Shown here: piece after piece, positions 53,501 to 61,847 of the stretch | Layout of the letters: every line of letters begins with the position of its first letter | Position numbering within the stretch: position 1 is the stretch's first letter | Origin: Fundidesulfovibrio soli | Lineage (GTDB): Bacteria > Desulfobacterota > Desulfovibrionia > Desulfovibrionales > Desulfovibrionaceae | Direction of reading: 5' to 3' | DNA: 64,000 nt | NCBI RefSeq assembly: GCF_022808695.1 | Contig: NZ_JAKZKW010000008.1 | Location: 1-64,000, forward strand | Notes under the pieces: generated by a model | Database searches by the model: none | What the model was told of the DNA's origin: nothing | The model's input: the letters and a program-made list of their open reading frames with translations, nothing else | Position numbers and translations under genes: made by a program

Positions 53501-54639
53501 GTCAGGGCGTTGCCGTTGCGGTCCGTTATGGAGGTCAGGCGGTAGACGTAGGCCCCTGTTCCGTCCTGTGCCACGTAGTCGTAGCGCCGGGTCAGCTTGG
53601 CCTGCTTGTCGTGGAGGATGTAGTGGCCCGTGCCCGTGGCCTCGTTCAGCACGCCCGTGAGCTGCTGGGTGCGTCCCTTGGCCGAACAGGCGTAGCTCAC
53701 CGTGAGCTCGCCCGTACCCTGCCCAGTGGTGCCGCTGACCGTATAGGAGAAGCCCTGGCCGTTGCCCAGCTTCACCACGGCCCCGCCGGAGGTGTGGCTC
53801 AGGGCGGTCAGGGTGGATGCATAGGCGAAGGACCACCCGTTGCCGAACAGCCCCGTTTCGCTTGGGCGCATGTTCCACACCCGGCGCAGCTCCACCTGGT
53901 GGCCGAAGCTCTGGTAGGCCAGGTCCGTGTCGTCCACGGCCAGGCTCAGGTAGGACATGTTCACGCCGAACACCGGCAGCCCCTGGCCGGAGCATGTGCC
54001 GGCACCGCCCCGCTCGAATTCTGTGTCGGGGTTGTCCTTGCCGGCGCCCAGGTTCTCGTCCTTGTTCTCGGGGCCGGAGAAGTCCACGGGGGAGCTGACG
54101 TACACCTCCCAGCAGCCGCTCCAGCCGGTGCCGATCTTCAACGTGGCATAGTCCCCGTAATCCTGCGACATGGTGTAGCCGATGCTGCCGCTCCGCGACT
54201 CACCCGCCCGGATGAAGCTGAAGGTCCTGCTGCCGGAATAGTGCACCCCACCAGAGTAGCTCTGGAGCAGGTCCATGGTGAGGGCGTCGATCCCGGGAAC
54301 GAGGATGTACCGTTGATCGCTGTTGTCGGGGTACTCGGGGTTGGGCACGCTGATCAGCTCGGACGTGCTGTCCACCGTGATGGTGGCCTGCACGAAGCCG
54401 CTGCGGGGGATGGATGCGCCGGCGTTGGTGTATTCGACCACCGCAAAGGTGCAGCTTCCCTCGTCCTTGGAGCCGGGGCGGGTCTGGCTGTAGGCCCAGG
54501 AGCCGAACCCCTTGGTGGTGATGGTCAGGCAGGTGCCCGAATAACAGACGGATGTAGTGTCGTCCGCGCGGGCGATACGGTCCGCGCAGGGGCACAGCAG
54601 GGCCAGGAAGAGTGCGGCAAGGAGGAAGTGTCGCGGCAT
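50542..54639 (-). CDS. Secreted Rhs/YD-repeat protein with variable C-terminal tail
   Basis: 1365 residues. Signal peptide at 1-25 (FLLAALFLALLCPCADRIARA), a unique 200-residue N-terminal region, a DUF6531-type entry domain (FGHQVELRRVWNMRPSETG), then a long run of YD repeats (for example TFTYDANGNMTGKVDPMGNS, SYDSAGRVSGIGYPGG) and the Rhs core signature RFLQRDPIGFEGGINLYRY...FIDPLGL ending near residue 1240. The last roughly 125 residues differ from the shell and contain a hydrophobic stretch, the position of polymorphic toxins. GGAG lies 8 bases before the ATG. Toxin activity is not recognised and no immunity gene follows. Confidence 0.9.
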   Translation of the reverse strand: MPRHFLLAALFLALLCPCADRIARADDTTSVCYSGTCLTITTKGFGSWAYSQTRPGSKDEGSCTFAVVEYTNAGASIPRSGFVQATITVDSTSELISVPNPEYPDNSDQRYILVPGIDALTMDLLQSYSGGVHYSGSRTFSFIRAGESRSGSIGYTMSQDYGDYATLKIGTGWSGCWEVYVSSPVDFSGPENKDENLGAGKDNPDTEFERGGAGTCSGQGLPVFGVNMSYLSLAVDDTDLAYQSFGHQVELRRVWNMRPSETGLFGNGWSFAYASTLTALSHTSGGAVVKLGNGQGFSYTVSGTTGQGTGELTVSYACSAKGRTQQLTGVLNEATGTGHYILHDKQAKLTRRYDYVAQDGTGAYVYRLTSITDRNGNALTLTYDGKGSLGTLMDASGRVTTFVTDVSGRCTQFTTLGGRTAFFQYDADGNMTKSTDLAGNVTTYTYTADKYIASITTAGRTTAFTYSTSGQTTYVSQVTDANGAVWQYGYVSPAIKTVTEPGGAVRTYSNSGGRTTQITNALGQTTYRSYTAQGMLASETDATGRAASFEYDGDGNPTKWTEADGGATTFTYDANGNMTGKVDPMGNSWTYGYDVRGNLTSITSPLARSTSMAYDSKGLQTSATLPGGASQSYQYDTHGNLTDIFDPLGNRTRIAYDTAGLNRASLTDPAGNTTSFMYDDNRRLVMQTHPGGATNQYGYDCCAMTSSIDANGRTTLYARDALMNVTRITDPMGGQTQFTYNANSSPLTEVNPLGRIRQYTYDSANRLFSDTDPAGRTVFYGRDAAGRVTSVMNPKGAATTQEYGLRGQLLNVFDPQGNNTANYTINAAGRIVAKYNGRSQLYMLTYDADGRVVTKKHENAVAASYAWDQQGRLTSHSTPATGTVNWTRDAAGQVTMTQDPDGAKGLNISYDSAGRVSGIGYPGGLSVTYTRNGRGWPTKVDFGAYSVSLGYDGEGRVTSETRSNGMNTTYGYNATGKLTSVAHQSASRTLANISYARDASGAIVSESGTWPLTPRGPVKPFRATFNNADSMTAWGTDPATADADGNLTAIAGTRAMTAVYDVENRPVSLVAGGVTRQYRYDALGNRVWVAAGGVTRNLHFDPRGRAAFETDHTGAVTACYIYDDNRLLASGTAAGGFVFHHYDKTGNTLALTDASGATVGAYAYGPYGAVVAHTGRSTPFTYAGAYGVMDEGADFFLMRNRYYDAQAGRFLQRDPIGFEGGINLYRYAEGNPVRFIDPLGLRSDEGIFKGDYEHMSQNGKMVFEPNAYQRQMWDDFKTAADVTLSSKGGIVSAVYLPYKLMYINQTAPPSQRFAEGMFEMGKALLGGVYGVMADIFTAGQDTNMKRVKETEDEWRRTQQFWCPKR

Positions 54640-54798
54640 GGCGCGTCTCCATCGTCGAAACGTTCAGACCGTTGGCGATGCGCACCGTGGCGGGGGAACG
54701 AACGACTTCAGCGTCCGCCAGGCCAGACCGCTTGACCGAAAGACCGCGCGCGGGAAGCGCACAGGAAGGAACGAAATGTAATTGCCCCGGAGCGGACG

Positions 54799-55113
54799 CT
54801 AATCCTGCAGGACAGACTGGGCGGCGCCGCCGTTGGGGTTGCTCCCGAGGAGCAGGCTGTTGACGGCCGGAAGCGCCCCGGCGCTCCCCTGGACAACCAT
54901 CTGGGTGATGTTGCCGGCATCGTCGTAGGCGTAGATGATGCGCTGCCCGCCGCTGTACTTAACGGAGACCACCCGCCCGGCGTTGTCGTATACATAGGAG
55001 ACCGACGCCGCCTCAGCCCCCCCGGCCAACAGCAATACGGCTGCAAGCGCGCCAGCCAGGGGGCGGATTGTCCGTAAAATACAAGGAACTGAGGATGTTG
55101 AAGAAAGTTTCAT
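54799..55113 (-). CDS. Small secreted protein with two YD repeats
   Basis: 104 residues. A signal peptide (about 1-35, hydrophobic LAGALAAVLLLAGGAEA) is followed by two YD units, SYVYDNAGRVVSVKYSG and IYAYDDAGNITQMVVQG, and a short tail. It lies 159 bases upstream of the Rhs gene on the same strand with its own leader. It may be a stand-alone mini-YD protein co-expressed with the Rhs protein, or the remains of a larger Rhs gene. The ATG is preceded by GGAGG at a good distance (GGAGGAGCCATG region). Confidence 0.75.
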   Translation of the reverse strand: MKLSSTSSVPCILRTIRPLAGALAAVLLLAGGAEAASVSYVYDNAGRVVSVKYSGGQRIIYAYDDAGNITQMVVQGSAGALPAVNSLLLGSNPNGGAAQSVLQD

Positions 55114-55500
55114 GGCTCCTCCAGTACGCTACTGGAATACAGACCCGGTGCCACATTCTATGAAATCGCCCGGAAAATTGCAATATGATGCGCCTGGCAG
55201 CTCAAATTCCCCCGTGGGGTATATGCTGCCCGGCATTCATAAGTAAAAAGCTGGACTTCTGGAGTGCAAAAGCCCGACGCGCAACAGGCGCCCCCGGGAG
55301 GGGGCGCCTGTTCTGCTTCGGCCAGCTCTGGCTGCCGCTTGGGAATTGATTGCTCTGCCGGCCGGATTTTGCCGGCGTTACGGCGGGGGCCGGTGTCCGC
55401 CAATGCCGGGGGGCAGGGGACAGGGCCGGTTTGCCGGGATTCGCAGGTTGTTGACCGCGGGCCTGGGGTGACAGCTCCAGGCCCGCGAATCTCCCGGTCC
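55114..55500. other. Gene-free stretch with a long hairpin, between the YD genes and the DUF945 gene
   Basis: 387 bases without a supported gene. A 12-bp perfect stem ACAGGCGCCCCC/GGGGGCGCCTGT with a GGGA loop lies at 55284-55311. T-runs are short on both sides, so terminator function is likely but not certain. AT-rich sequence at 55155-55195 and 55235-55250 could hold the promoter of the YD/Rhs unit. Confidence 0.45.
55284..55311 (-). terminator. GC-rich hairpin, probable terminator of the DUF945 gene
   Basis: Twelve-base arms with a four-base loop, about 190 bases past the DUF945 stop. The following sequence on the minus strand (TTGCGCGTCGGGCTTTTGC) has only a delayed T-run, so efficiency is uncertain. 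Confidence 0.5.
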
Positions 55501-56826
55501 TTACTGGAGCGGCTTGCCGTTCACCAGCAGGGCCGATCCGTCCCATACGGCGCTGGAGCTGATGCGCGTGCCGTCGCGGGTGATGGAGCCCTTCTCGGTG
55601 AGCTGCTGCAGGGCGGTCTGCAATTGCTTCTGCTGGGCCTGGCTCTCCTTTTCCTGAGGGCTGGAGAACGTGTCCACGAGGATGACCAGCCCAGGCTCCT
55701 GGGCGCTCAGGTCGGCCTTGGCCCGGAGCTGCGCCAGCGCCTCCTGCGGCGTGGGCGGCACGCTCTTGAGCGCGGGAGCGCTCGCCTCGCCCTTGAGAGC
55801 CACCTCATTCTGGGTGCCGGGCAGCGCCTTCAGCTCAAATTCGACGCGGGGAGCCCTGACCAGCAACATGTCGTAGGTCTTGCGCACCTCGTCCACGTAG
55901 GGCCTCACGGCCTCGTTGCCGCCATACTCCCGTTGCAGCAGGTCGTTGAGTTGGGAGAATCCCTCCACGTCGAGGTTGAAGAGCGAAAGCGCCACGGAGA
56001 AGGGCAGCGGGGCGGACTTGTTGATGGCCGTCGCCCCGCTCAGGGACAGGGCGTAGTCGACGGTCGGCGCATGGAGCGTGGTCTTGCCGCGCAGTTCCAG
56101 GTTTTCAAGCGTTGAAGCCTGGGTGTTGGAGGGATCCTTGGTGCTCAGGGACAAGCCCGCGAGTTTCAGTTCGCTCTGTCCGTGCCAGACGTACGGGAGC
56201 AGCCTGACGGCGTCCGACCGGATGGTCAGCCCCTTGAGCAGGAAGGTGTAGTCGTTGTCCTGAAGGTTGATCAGCGGGATGTCCACCTTGGTGACCTGCC
56301 TGCTGAAATCCATGTCGGTGGAGACGGAGACGGTGGCTCCCTGGAACTCCTGGCGCAGCGGGGGGTCCCGGAAGAGGGGCGGCACGCTCAGCCGGAGATC
56401 CAGGCCGCCGCCCAAGCCGGCCTCGGCCCGCAGGGTGGTCCTGAAGAGTTCGGGAATCTGGTCCAGGGCATCGCGGACGGCCTTGGGGGTGCCCTCCGCC
56501 ATGGCGAAGCGCCCGTTGACCAGCGCGGCGCAGGGGCTGAGCGATCCGGCGGCGAAGGGGATTGGGCCGTGGGCCACGTCGAACGTGACCAGCAGGGAGA
56601 GCGCCTCGGGCCCGCCGGGTTGGGACAGGAAGCTGGCGGTGTAGGTGTAGCTGCTGCTGAAGATCCCGATCCGGCTCTGCTGCGGGGTGAAGCGGTATAG
56701 GGGTGAGCCGGAGGATATCCGCTTCAGGCTCGAGTCGATGGCCCCTCCGGCCTGGTTCGCGACGAAGACGGTGATGGCCATGTAGGCTGTGGCGGCGAGC
56801 AATGCGGCGACAAAGGATTTTTTCAC
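55501..56826 (-). CDS. DUF945 (YdgA-like) family protein
   Basis: 441 residues, GTG start with GGAG six bases upstream. A hydrophobic N-terminus (FVAALLAATAYMAITVFVA) acts as signal or anchor, so most of the protein is periplasmic. The body matches YdgA-type features: FDVAHGPIPFAAG, an AAAA-free beta-rich repeat pattern, and LNLDVEGFSQLNDLLQ. The family's function is unknown. It is on the same strand as ribD upstream, 76 bases away, and downstream of it are the YD/Rhs genes after a hairpin. Confidence 0.75.
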   Translation of the reverse strand: MKKSFVAALLAATAYMAITVFVANQAGGAIDSSLKRISSGSPLYRFTPQQSRIGIFSSSYTYTASFLSQPGGPEALSLLVTFDVAHGPIPFAAGSLSPCAALVNGRFAMAEGTPKAVRDALDQIPELFRTTLRAEAGLGGGLDLRLSVPPLFRDPPLRQEFQGATVSVSTDMDFSRQVTKVDIPLINLQDNDYTFLLKGLTIRSDAVRLLPYVWHGQSELKLAGLSLSTKDPSNTQASTLENLELRGKTTLHAPTVDYALSLSGATAINKSAPLPFSVALSLFNLDVEGFSQLNDLLQREYGGNEAVRPYVDEVRKTYDMLLVRAPRVEFELKALPGTQNEVALKGEASAPALKSVPPTPQEALAQLRAKADLSAQEPGLVILVDTFSSPQEKESQAQQKQLQTALQQLTEKGSITRDGTRISSSAVWDGSALLVNGKPLQ

Positions 56827-56902
56827 GGGCTTCTCCGCTATGGGTGGGATAGGTTGCCGCCGGACCCCCTGTCCGGTGGTCCGGGCAAACGGCCCGCGTT
56901 CA

Positions 56903-58042
56903 TCAGTCCGCGGGCATGTACGTCATGAGTAGGTCCTGGCCGCTTGGGCGCACGGCGCTCAGCCGCAACGGCAGGGCCATGTCCATGCGCTCCACGCAGG
57001 CCCCGGAAAACACGGGCACGCCGGAGGCGTCGCCCAGGATTTTCGGAGCCAGGAAATGCCGGAACTCGTCCATCAACCCCTGCCGGGCCAGGGAGAAGGC
57101 CAGCTGCCCTCCGCCCTCGCAGAGGGTGGCGTGGCATCCGGCCTCGGCGCGCAGTCGCTCGAACCCCGCGGCCAGTTGCAGCCTGTCGCCCAGGGTGGGC
57201 AGCTCCCAGACGCGCACGCCCTTGTCCCGCAAGGCTTCGGCCCGCCAGGATGCCGCGCTGGCCGGGGCGGTCCAGAAGATGGTCTGGGCGGGCCGGTCCA
57301 GCAGCAGGGAGAGCGGAGCGTCGTGCTCGGGCAGGAGCGACGTGACCACCACTGCCAGGGGCTGGGGGCCGTTCTCGCGGCCCTCCAGGCGCACGGTGAG
57401 CCTGGGGTTGTCGTGGCGCAGGGTGCCCCCGCCCACGAGCACGGCGTCGGCGCGGGCGCGCATGTCCTGCACCAGGGCGCGCGATTCCGGCCCGCTGACC
57501 CAGGAGGAGTGCCCCGTGCGCGTGGCGATGCGGCCGTCCAGGGTGGAGGCCATCTTGAGAACGTTGTAGGTGCGCTTCGTGGTCTGCCAGACCAAGAAGT
57601 CCGCGATCATGTCCCTGCATCGGCGCTCCAGCACGCCCGAATCCACCTCCACGCCGTTCTCGCGCAGGCGGGCGTTGCCGCCCCCGGCCACGGAGGCGTT
57701 GGGGTCCGTGCAGCCCACCACCACCTTGCGGATGCCCGCCGCCAGCACGGCTTCGGTGCAGGGGGGCGTTCTGCCGTGGTGGTTGCAGGGTTCCAGGGTG
57801 ACATAGAGGGTGCACTCGGCCGGGTCCACGCCCTTGGCGCGGGCGTCGGCCAGGCAGTTCACCTCGGCGTGGGGGCCGCCGCAACGCTGGTGCCAGCCCT
57901 CGGCCACCACCGCGCCTCCGCGAACGAGCACCGCGCCCACGCAGGGGTTGGGCGCGGTGGAGCCCTTGCCCCTGGAGGCGAGCTCCAGGGCGCGGCTCAT
58001 GAAGGCCTCGTCAGGCTTGGTCGGGTCGGGGCAGGGTATCAA
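56903..58042 (-). CDS. ribD: Bifunctional riboflavin biosynthesis protein RibD (deaminase/reductase)
   Basis: 379 residues. A TTG start at 58042 is favoured because GGAG lies six bases upstream and the conserved [12 protein letters not shown] begins only after it. N-terminal deaminase: GPHAEVNCL and [11 protein letters not shown] carry the zinc ligands and catalytic Glu. From about residue 145 the reductase domain follows ([55 protein letters not shown]). It performs two successive steps of riboflavin synthesis. Its first 32 bases overlap the dCMP deaminase gene. Confidence 0.95.
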   Translation of the reverse strand: MIPCPDPTKPDEAFMSRALELASRGKGSTAPNPCVGAVLVRGGAVVAEGWHQRCGGPHAEVNCLADARAKGVDPAECTLYVTLEPCNHHGRTPPCTEAVLAAGIRKVVVGCTDPNASVAGGGNARLRENGVEVDSGVLERRCRDMIADFLVWQTTKRTYNVLKMASTLDGRIATRTGHSSWVSGPESRALVQDMRARADAVLVGGGTLRHDNPRLTVRLEGRENGPQPLAVVVTSLLPEHDAPLSLLLDRPAQTIFWTAPASAASWRAEALRDKGVRVWELPTLGDRLQLAAGFERLRAEAGCHATLCEGGGQLAFSLARQGLMDEFRHFLAPKILGDASGVPVFSGACVERMDMALPLRLSAVRPSGQDLLMTYMPAD

Positions 58043-58490
58043 AATTCACTCCAGCTTCTCCAAGCATATCACGGGAAAGGTCGTCGGGATAGCCTTCGGC
58101 GTAATGAATGTGGCTCACACCGCAGTTGATGAGCATCTTCGTGCAGATGATGCAGGGCTGGGTGGTGCAGTAGAGCACGGCCCCGGAGATGGAGACGCCG
58201 TGCACCGCGGCCTGGATGATCACGTTCTGCTCGGCGTGCAGGCCCCGGCACAGTTCGTGGCGTTGGCCCGAGGGGATGCCGAGCTGCTCGCGCAGGCAGC
58301 CGATGTCCAGGCAGTGGGCCGTGCCCGCCGGAGCGCCGTTGTAGCCCGTGGCCAGGATGCGCTTGTCCTTCACGGCCACCGCGCCCACCTTGCGGCGCAG
58401 GCATGTGGAGCGTTCGGCCACCAGGAAGGCGATGCGCATGAAATACTCGGGCCAGGGGAGGCGGGAGTCTTTGGGGTGAATGTGTTCCAT
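58011..58490 (-). CDS. dCMP deaminase family protein
   Basis: 159 residues from the ATG at 58490. Zinc deaminase motifs are [14 protein letters not shown] and [17 protein letters not shown], with additional Cys/His residues ([16 protein letters not shown]) seen in ComEB-type dCMP deaminases that bind a second zinc. It would turn dCMP into dUMP for thymidylate synthesis. It overlaps ribD by 32 bp. Related cytidine or blasticidin-type deaminases are less likely. Confidence 0.88.
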   Translation of the reverse strand: MEHIHPKDSRLPWPEYFMRIAFLVAERSTCLRRKVGAVAVKDKRILATGYNGAPAGTAHCLDIGCLREQLGIPSGQRHELCRGLHAEQNVIIQAAVHGVSISGAVLYCTTQPCIICTKMLINCGVSHIHYAEGYPDDLSRDMLGEAGVNFDTLPRPDQA

Positions 58491-58535
58491 GATGGGCAAG
58501 TAGATTGCCGGGGCGGCCCGGTATGTCAAGAAAAA

Positions 58536-58563
58536 GGGCCGCCCGGCGCTTGCCGGGCGGCCC
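58536..58563 (-). terminator. Intrinsic terminator downstream of glyA
   Basis: Perfect 12-bp arms GGGCCGCCCGGC/GCCGGGCGGCCC with a GCTT loop. On the minus strand a TTTTTCTTG run follows. It separates glyA from the dCMP deaminase-ribD unit, which therefore needs its own promoter. Confidence 0.92.
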
Positions 58564-58587
58564 TTCGGGTCAATCCAAGTCTGATCT

Positions 58588-59826
58588 CTACCAGGCGAAC
58601 AGGGGGTACTGCCTGGCGAAGACGTTCACCTCGGCCTTGATGGCGGCCAGGGTAGTGGCGTTCTCGCGGCCCTTGATGGCCGCGTCGATCCAGGCCACCA
58701 CCTTCTCCATCTCGGCCTCCTTCATGCCGCGCGTGGTCAGCGAGGGGGTGCCCAGGCGGATGCCGGAGGTCACGAAGGGGGAGCGCGTCTCGAAGGGGAC
58801 GGTGTTCTTGTTGGCCGTGATGCCGGCCGCGTCCAGGGCGATCTGGGCGTCCTTGCCGGTGACGTCCTTGCTTGTGAGGTCCACGAGCATGAGGTGGTTG
58901 TCGGTGCCGCCTGAGACCAGGTCGTAGCCCAGGGCCACCAGGCCCTTGGCCATCACCTGGGCGTTCTTGACCACCTGGGCCTGGTAGGTCTTGAACTCGG
59001 GGCGCAGGGCCTCGCCGAAGGCCACGGCCTTGGCCGCGATCACGTGCATGAGCGGGCCGCCCTGGATGCCGGGGAAGATCTGGGAGTCGATCTTCTTGGC
59101 CTCGTCCTCGCCGGCCAGGATCAGGCCGCCGCGGGGGCCGCGTAGGGTCTTGTGGGTGGTGGAGGTGGTGAAGTGCGCCTTGCCGATGGGCGAGGGGTGC
59201 TCCCCGGTGGCCACCAGGCCCGCGATGTGGGCCATGTCCACCATCAGGTACGCGCCCACTTCGTCGGCGATGGCCCGGAAGCGGTCGAAGTCGATCACGC
59301 GGGGGTAGGCGCTGGCGCCAGCCACGATCATCTTGGGCTTGTGCTCGCGGGCCAGGGCCTCCAGGGCCTCGTAGTCGATGGTCCCGGTCTCCTTCTTCAC
59401 GCCGTAGAACACCACGTTGAAGAAGCGGCCGGAGAAGTTCACGGGGCTTCCGTGGGTCAGGTGGCCGCCGTGGGAAAGGTCCATGCCCAGGATGGTGTCG
59501 CCGGGCTTGAGCACGGAGAAGTACACGGCCATGTTGGCCTGGGAGCCGGAGTGGGGCTGCACGTTGGCGTAGTCGCAGCCGAAGAGCTGCTTCACGCGGT
59601 CGCGGGCCAGGTCCTCGGCCACGTCCACGAACTCGCAGCCGCCGTAGTAGCGTTTGTGCGGGTAGCCTTCGGCGTATTTGTGGGTCATGACCGAGCCCTG
59701 GGCCTGGCGGACGGCGGTGGAGACGAAGTTCTCCGATGCGATCAGCTCCAGCCCGCTGACCTGGCGGTCGATCTCGTTGACTATGGCGGCGGCCAACTCG
59801 GGGTCGCGGATGAGTATTTCGTCCAT
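58588..59826 (-). CDS. glyA: Serine hydroxymethyltransferase
   Basis: 412 residues, standard length. Features: [24 protein letters not shown] in sections ([18 protein letters not shown]), [13 protein letters not shown], and the PLP lysine in [14 protein letters not shown]. It interconverts serine and glycine with tetrahydrofolate, feeding one-carbon units, including to thymidylate synthesis next to dCMP deaminase. A strong terminator follows. Between fabF and glyA lie about 440 bases of palindromic sequence. Confidence 0.96.
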   Translation of the reverse strand: MDEILIRDPELAAAIVNEIDRQVSGLELIASENFVSTAVRQAQGSVMTHKYAEGYPHKRYYGGCEFVDVAEDLARDRVKQLFGCDYANVQPHSGSQANMAVYFSVLKPGDTILGMDLSHGGHLTHGSPVNFSGRFFNVVFYGVKKETGTIDYEALEALAREHKPKMIVAGASAYPRVIDFDRFRAIADEVGAYLMVDMAHIAGLVATGEHPSPIGKAHFTTSTTHKTLRGPRGGLILAGEDEAKKIDSQIFPGIQGGPLMHVIAAKAVAFGEALRPEFKTYQAQVVKNAQVMAKGLVALGYDLVSGGTDNHLMLVDLTSKDVTGKDAQIALDAAGITANKNTVPFETRSPFVTSGIRLGTPSLTTRGMKEAEMEKVVAWIDAAIKGRENATTLAAIKAEVNVFARQYPLFAW

Positions 59827-60270
59827 GGGGATGCGCTCCTGTGGTCGGTTAAGCGGATTCGCGGCAAGCTGCGCAGGAGGACGAGGCGGGGCGGATCGAG
59901 GCGCGCCCGGACGTTCCAGCGCGTGAAAAAGGCAACTTCGCCGTTTCCGGCCGCGCCGTCAAAGGAAATATCGCGGAGAATCAGGATGAGGGCGGTTGGC
60001 CCGGAAAGCCCCGATGGCGGCCGGGTGGAGCCGAAGGGGCGGGGAGGAAAGAGCGGGGCGCTGCCCCGCACCCCGCAAGGGGGCGTGGCCCCCTTGACCC
60101 GCAAATAAAAAACCGGGAAGGCTTCGCCTTCCCGGTTTTTCTTGTTTTTCCTCGAGCCACCGGCGCGCGTTCGTGAACGCGAAGCCGTTGGGGGTGCAGG
60201 GGGATCATCCCCCTGCCGGTGGGGTCCGGGGAGGCGGAGCCTCCCTGGGTATTTTGCTCAAGCCGCGCGC
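59827..60270. repeat. GC-rich palindrome cluster between glyA and fabF
   Basis: No gene. Several perfect inverted repeats: CAAGGGGGC/GCCCCCTTG (60076-60096), GCAGGGGGAT/ATCCCCCTGC (60196-60216), and the terminator at 60109-60139. The flanking text (CGCTGCCCCGCACCCCGC) resembles the repetitive palindromic units scattered in many high-GC genomes. The glyA leader and promoter must lie in the left 250 bases. Confidence 0.6.
60109..60139 (-). terminator. Intrinsic terminator downstream of fabF
   Basis: Arms AACCGGGAAGGC (60111-60122) and GCCTTCCCGGTT (60126-60137) with a 3-base loop, flanked by A-run on the left and T-run on the right, so it can act in both directions. It is 130 bases past the fabF stop. 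Confidence 0.88.
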
Positions 60271-61515
60271 CTACTCGGCGTACTTCTTGAAGATCAGGCT
60301 CGCGTTGGTGCCGCCGAACCCGAAGGAGTTGTTCATGACCACGGACACGTCGCGCTTCTTGGGGGCAAGCGGCGTGTAGTCCAGGTCGCACTCGGGGTCG
60401 GGGGTCTCGTAGTTCATGGTGGGCGGGACCACGCCTTCCAGGATGGACATCACCGAGAACACGCTCTCGATGGCCCCGGCGGCGCCGAGGCAGTGGCCGA
60501 TCATGGACTTGTTGGCCGTCACCGAGAGCTTGTAGGCGTGCTCGCCGAAGACGCTCTTGATGGCGCGGGTCTCGCACATGTCGTTGAGCTGGGTGGAGGT
60601 GCCGTGGGCGTTGATGCTGTCCACCGCCTCGGGGGCCAGGCCGGACTCGCGCAGGGCCGCCTTCATGGCCAGGGCCGCGCCTTCGCCGGACTCGGGCGGG
60701 GCGGTCATGTGGAAGGCGTCGCCGGAGGCGCCGAAGCCCACGACCTCGGCCAGGATGCGCGCACCGCGGGCCTTGGCGTGCTCCAACTCCTCGAGGATCA
60801 GGATGCCCGAGCCCTCGCCCATGACGAACCCGGTGCGGTTCTTCTCGAAGGGGCGGGAAGCCTTGGTGGGCTCGTCATTGCGGGTGGAGAGCGCCTTGAG
60901 GGCGTTGAAGCCGCTCATGCCCAGGGGGGCGATGGTGGATTCCGCGCCGCCGCAGATCATGGCCTTGGCCCGTCCGAGCATGATGTCGGTGTAGGCGTAG
61001 CCGACACCGTGCGCGCCCGAGGCGCAGGCCGTGGTGGTGCAGACGTTGGGGCCCTTGGCTCCGGTGAAGATCGCTGCCTGGCCCGCGGCCATGTTGGCGA
61101 TCAGCACGGGGATGAAGAAGGGCGAGACGCGTCCCGGGCCATCGGCCAGCAGCTTCTGGTGCTGCAGTTCGATGGTGTGCAGGCCGCCCAGGCCGCAGCC
61201 GATGAGCACGCCCACTTCCTCGGCGAGTTCGGGGGTGATCTTGAGCCCCGAATGCTCGACCGCCATCAGGGAGGCGCACACGGCGTACTGCGTGAACAGG
61301 TCCATCCTCCTGGCCTGCTTGGCCGGGATGTGCTTGGACGGATCGAACCCTTTGACCTCGCAGGCGAAGGTGGTGTCGTAGCCCGTGGTGTCGAAACGGG
61401 TGACAGGGCCAGCGCCCGAAACGCCGTTCAGGAGGTTCTGCCAGCTGGATTCCAGATCGTTGCCGATGGGCGTGACGGCAGCCAGACCGGTGACGACGAC
61501 TCTATGCAGCTTCAT
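60271..61515 (-). CDS. fabF: Beta-ketoacyl-ACP synthase II
   Basis: 414 residues from the ATG at 61515 (MKLHRVVVTGLAAVTPIG). Catalytic triad is visible: Cys in VCTTTACASGAHGVG, His in SINAHGTSTQLNDMCE, His in ANKSMIGHCLGAAGAIES. It elongates acyl-ACP with malonyl-ACP. It is last in the plsX-fabH-fabG-acpP-fabF run, 60 bases after acpP. C-terminal NNSFGFGGTNASLIF is typical. Confidence 0.96.
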   Translation of the reverse strand: MKLHRVVVTGLAAVTPIGNDLESSWQNLLNGVSGAGPVTRFDTTGYDTTFACEVKGFDPSKHIPAKQARRMDLFTQYAVCASLMAVEHSGLKITPELAEEVGVLIGCGLGGLHTIELQHQKLLADGPGRVSPFFIPVLIANMAAGQAAIFTGAKGPNVCTTTACASGAHGVGYAYTDIMLGRAKAMICGGAESTIAPLGMSGFNALKALSTRNDEPTKASRPFEKNRTGFVMGEGSGILILEELEHAKARGARILAEVVGFGASGDAFHMTAPPESGEGAALAMKAALRESGLAPEAVDSINAHGTSTQLNDMCETRAIKSVFGEHAYKLSVTANKSMIGHCLGAAGAIESVFSVMSILEGVVPPTMNYETPDPECDLDYTPLAPKKRDVSVVMNNSFGFGGTNASLIFKKYAE

Positions 61516-61575
61516 TGTGATTGGCACCTTGGAAAAATGAGGCGGCCGGAGATGTCGGCCGGCCGCCGAACCGAT

Positions 61576-61809
61576 TTAGCCTTTCTTGGCTTCGACGTAG
61601 TCGATGGCGTCCTGGACCTTGACGATCTTCTGGGCGTCCTCGTCGGCGATCTCGACGCTGAACTCCTCTTCCATGGCCATGATCAGCTCGGTGAGGTCCA
61701 GGGAGTCGGCACCCAGGTCGTCAACGAACTTGGCTTCGGGAAGGACTTCGTCAGCGGACACGCCCAGCTGGTCCACAATGATTTCTTTGACTTTTTCAGC
61801 GACGGACAT
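61576..61809 (-). CDS. acpP: Acyl carrier protein
   Basis: 77 residues, acidic. The phosphopantetheine serine is in [28 protein letters not shown] and [13 protein letters not shown] are the flanking helices. It carries growing fatty acyl chains for FabH, FabG and FabF, whose genes flank it. GGAG-type ribosome site (AAGGAGAAAAC) precedes the ATG. Confidence 0.97.
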   Translation of the reverse strand: MSVAEKVKEIIVDQLGVSADEVLPEAKFVDDLGADSLDLTELIMAMEEEFSVEIADEDAQKIVKVQDAIDYVEAKKG

Positions 61810-61847
61810 GGTTTTCTCCTTATTTGAGGGCGAGTGGTTGTTCAGTG

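Noticed and set aside
52573-54735. 720-codon plus-strand open frame
   Set aside because: Antisense to the Rhs gene. Its Gly/Val/Ala-rich composition mirrors the YD-repeat codons.
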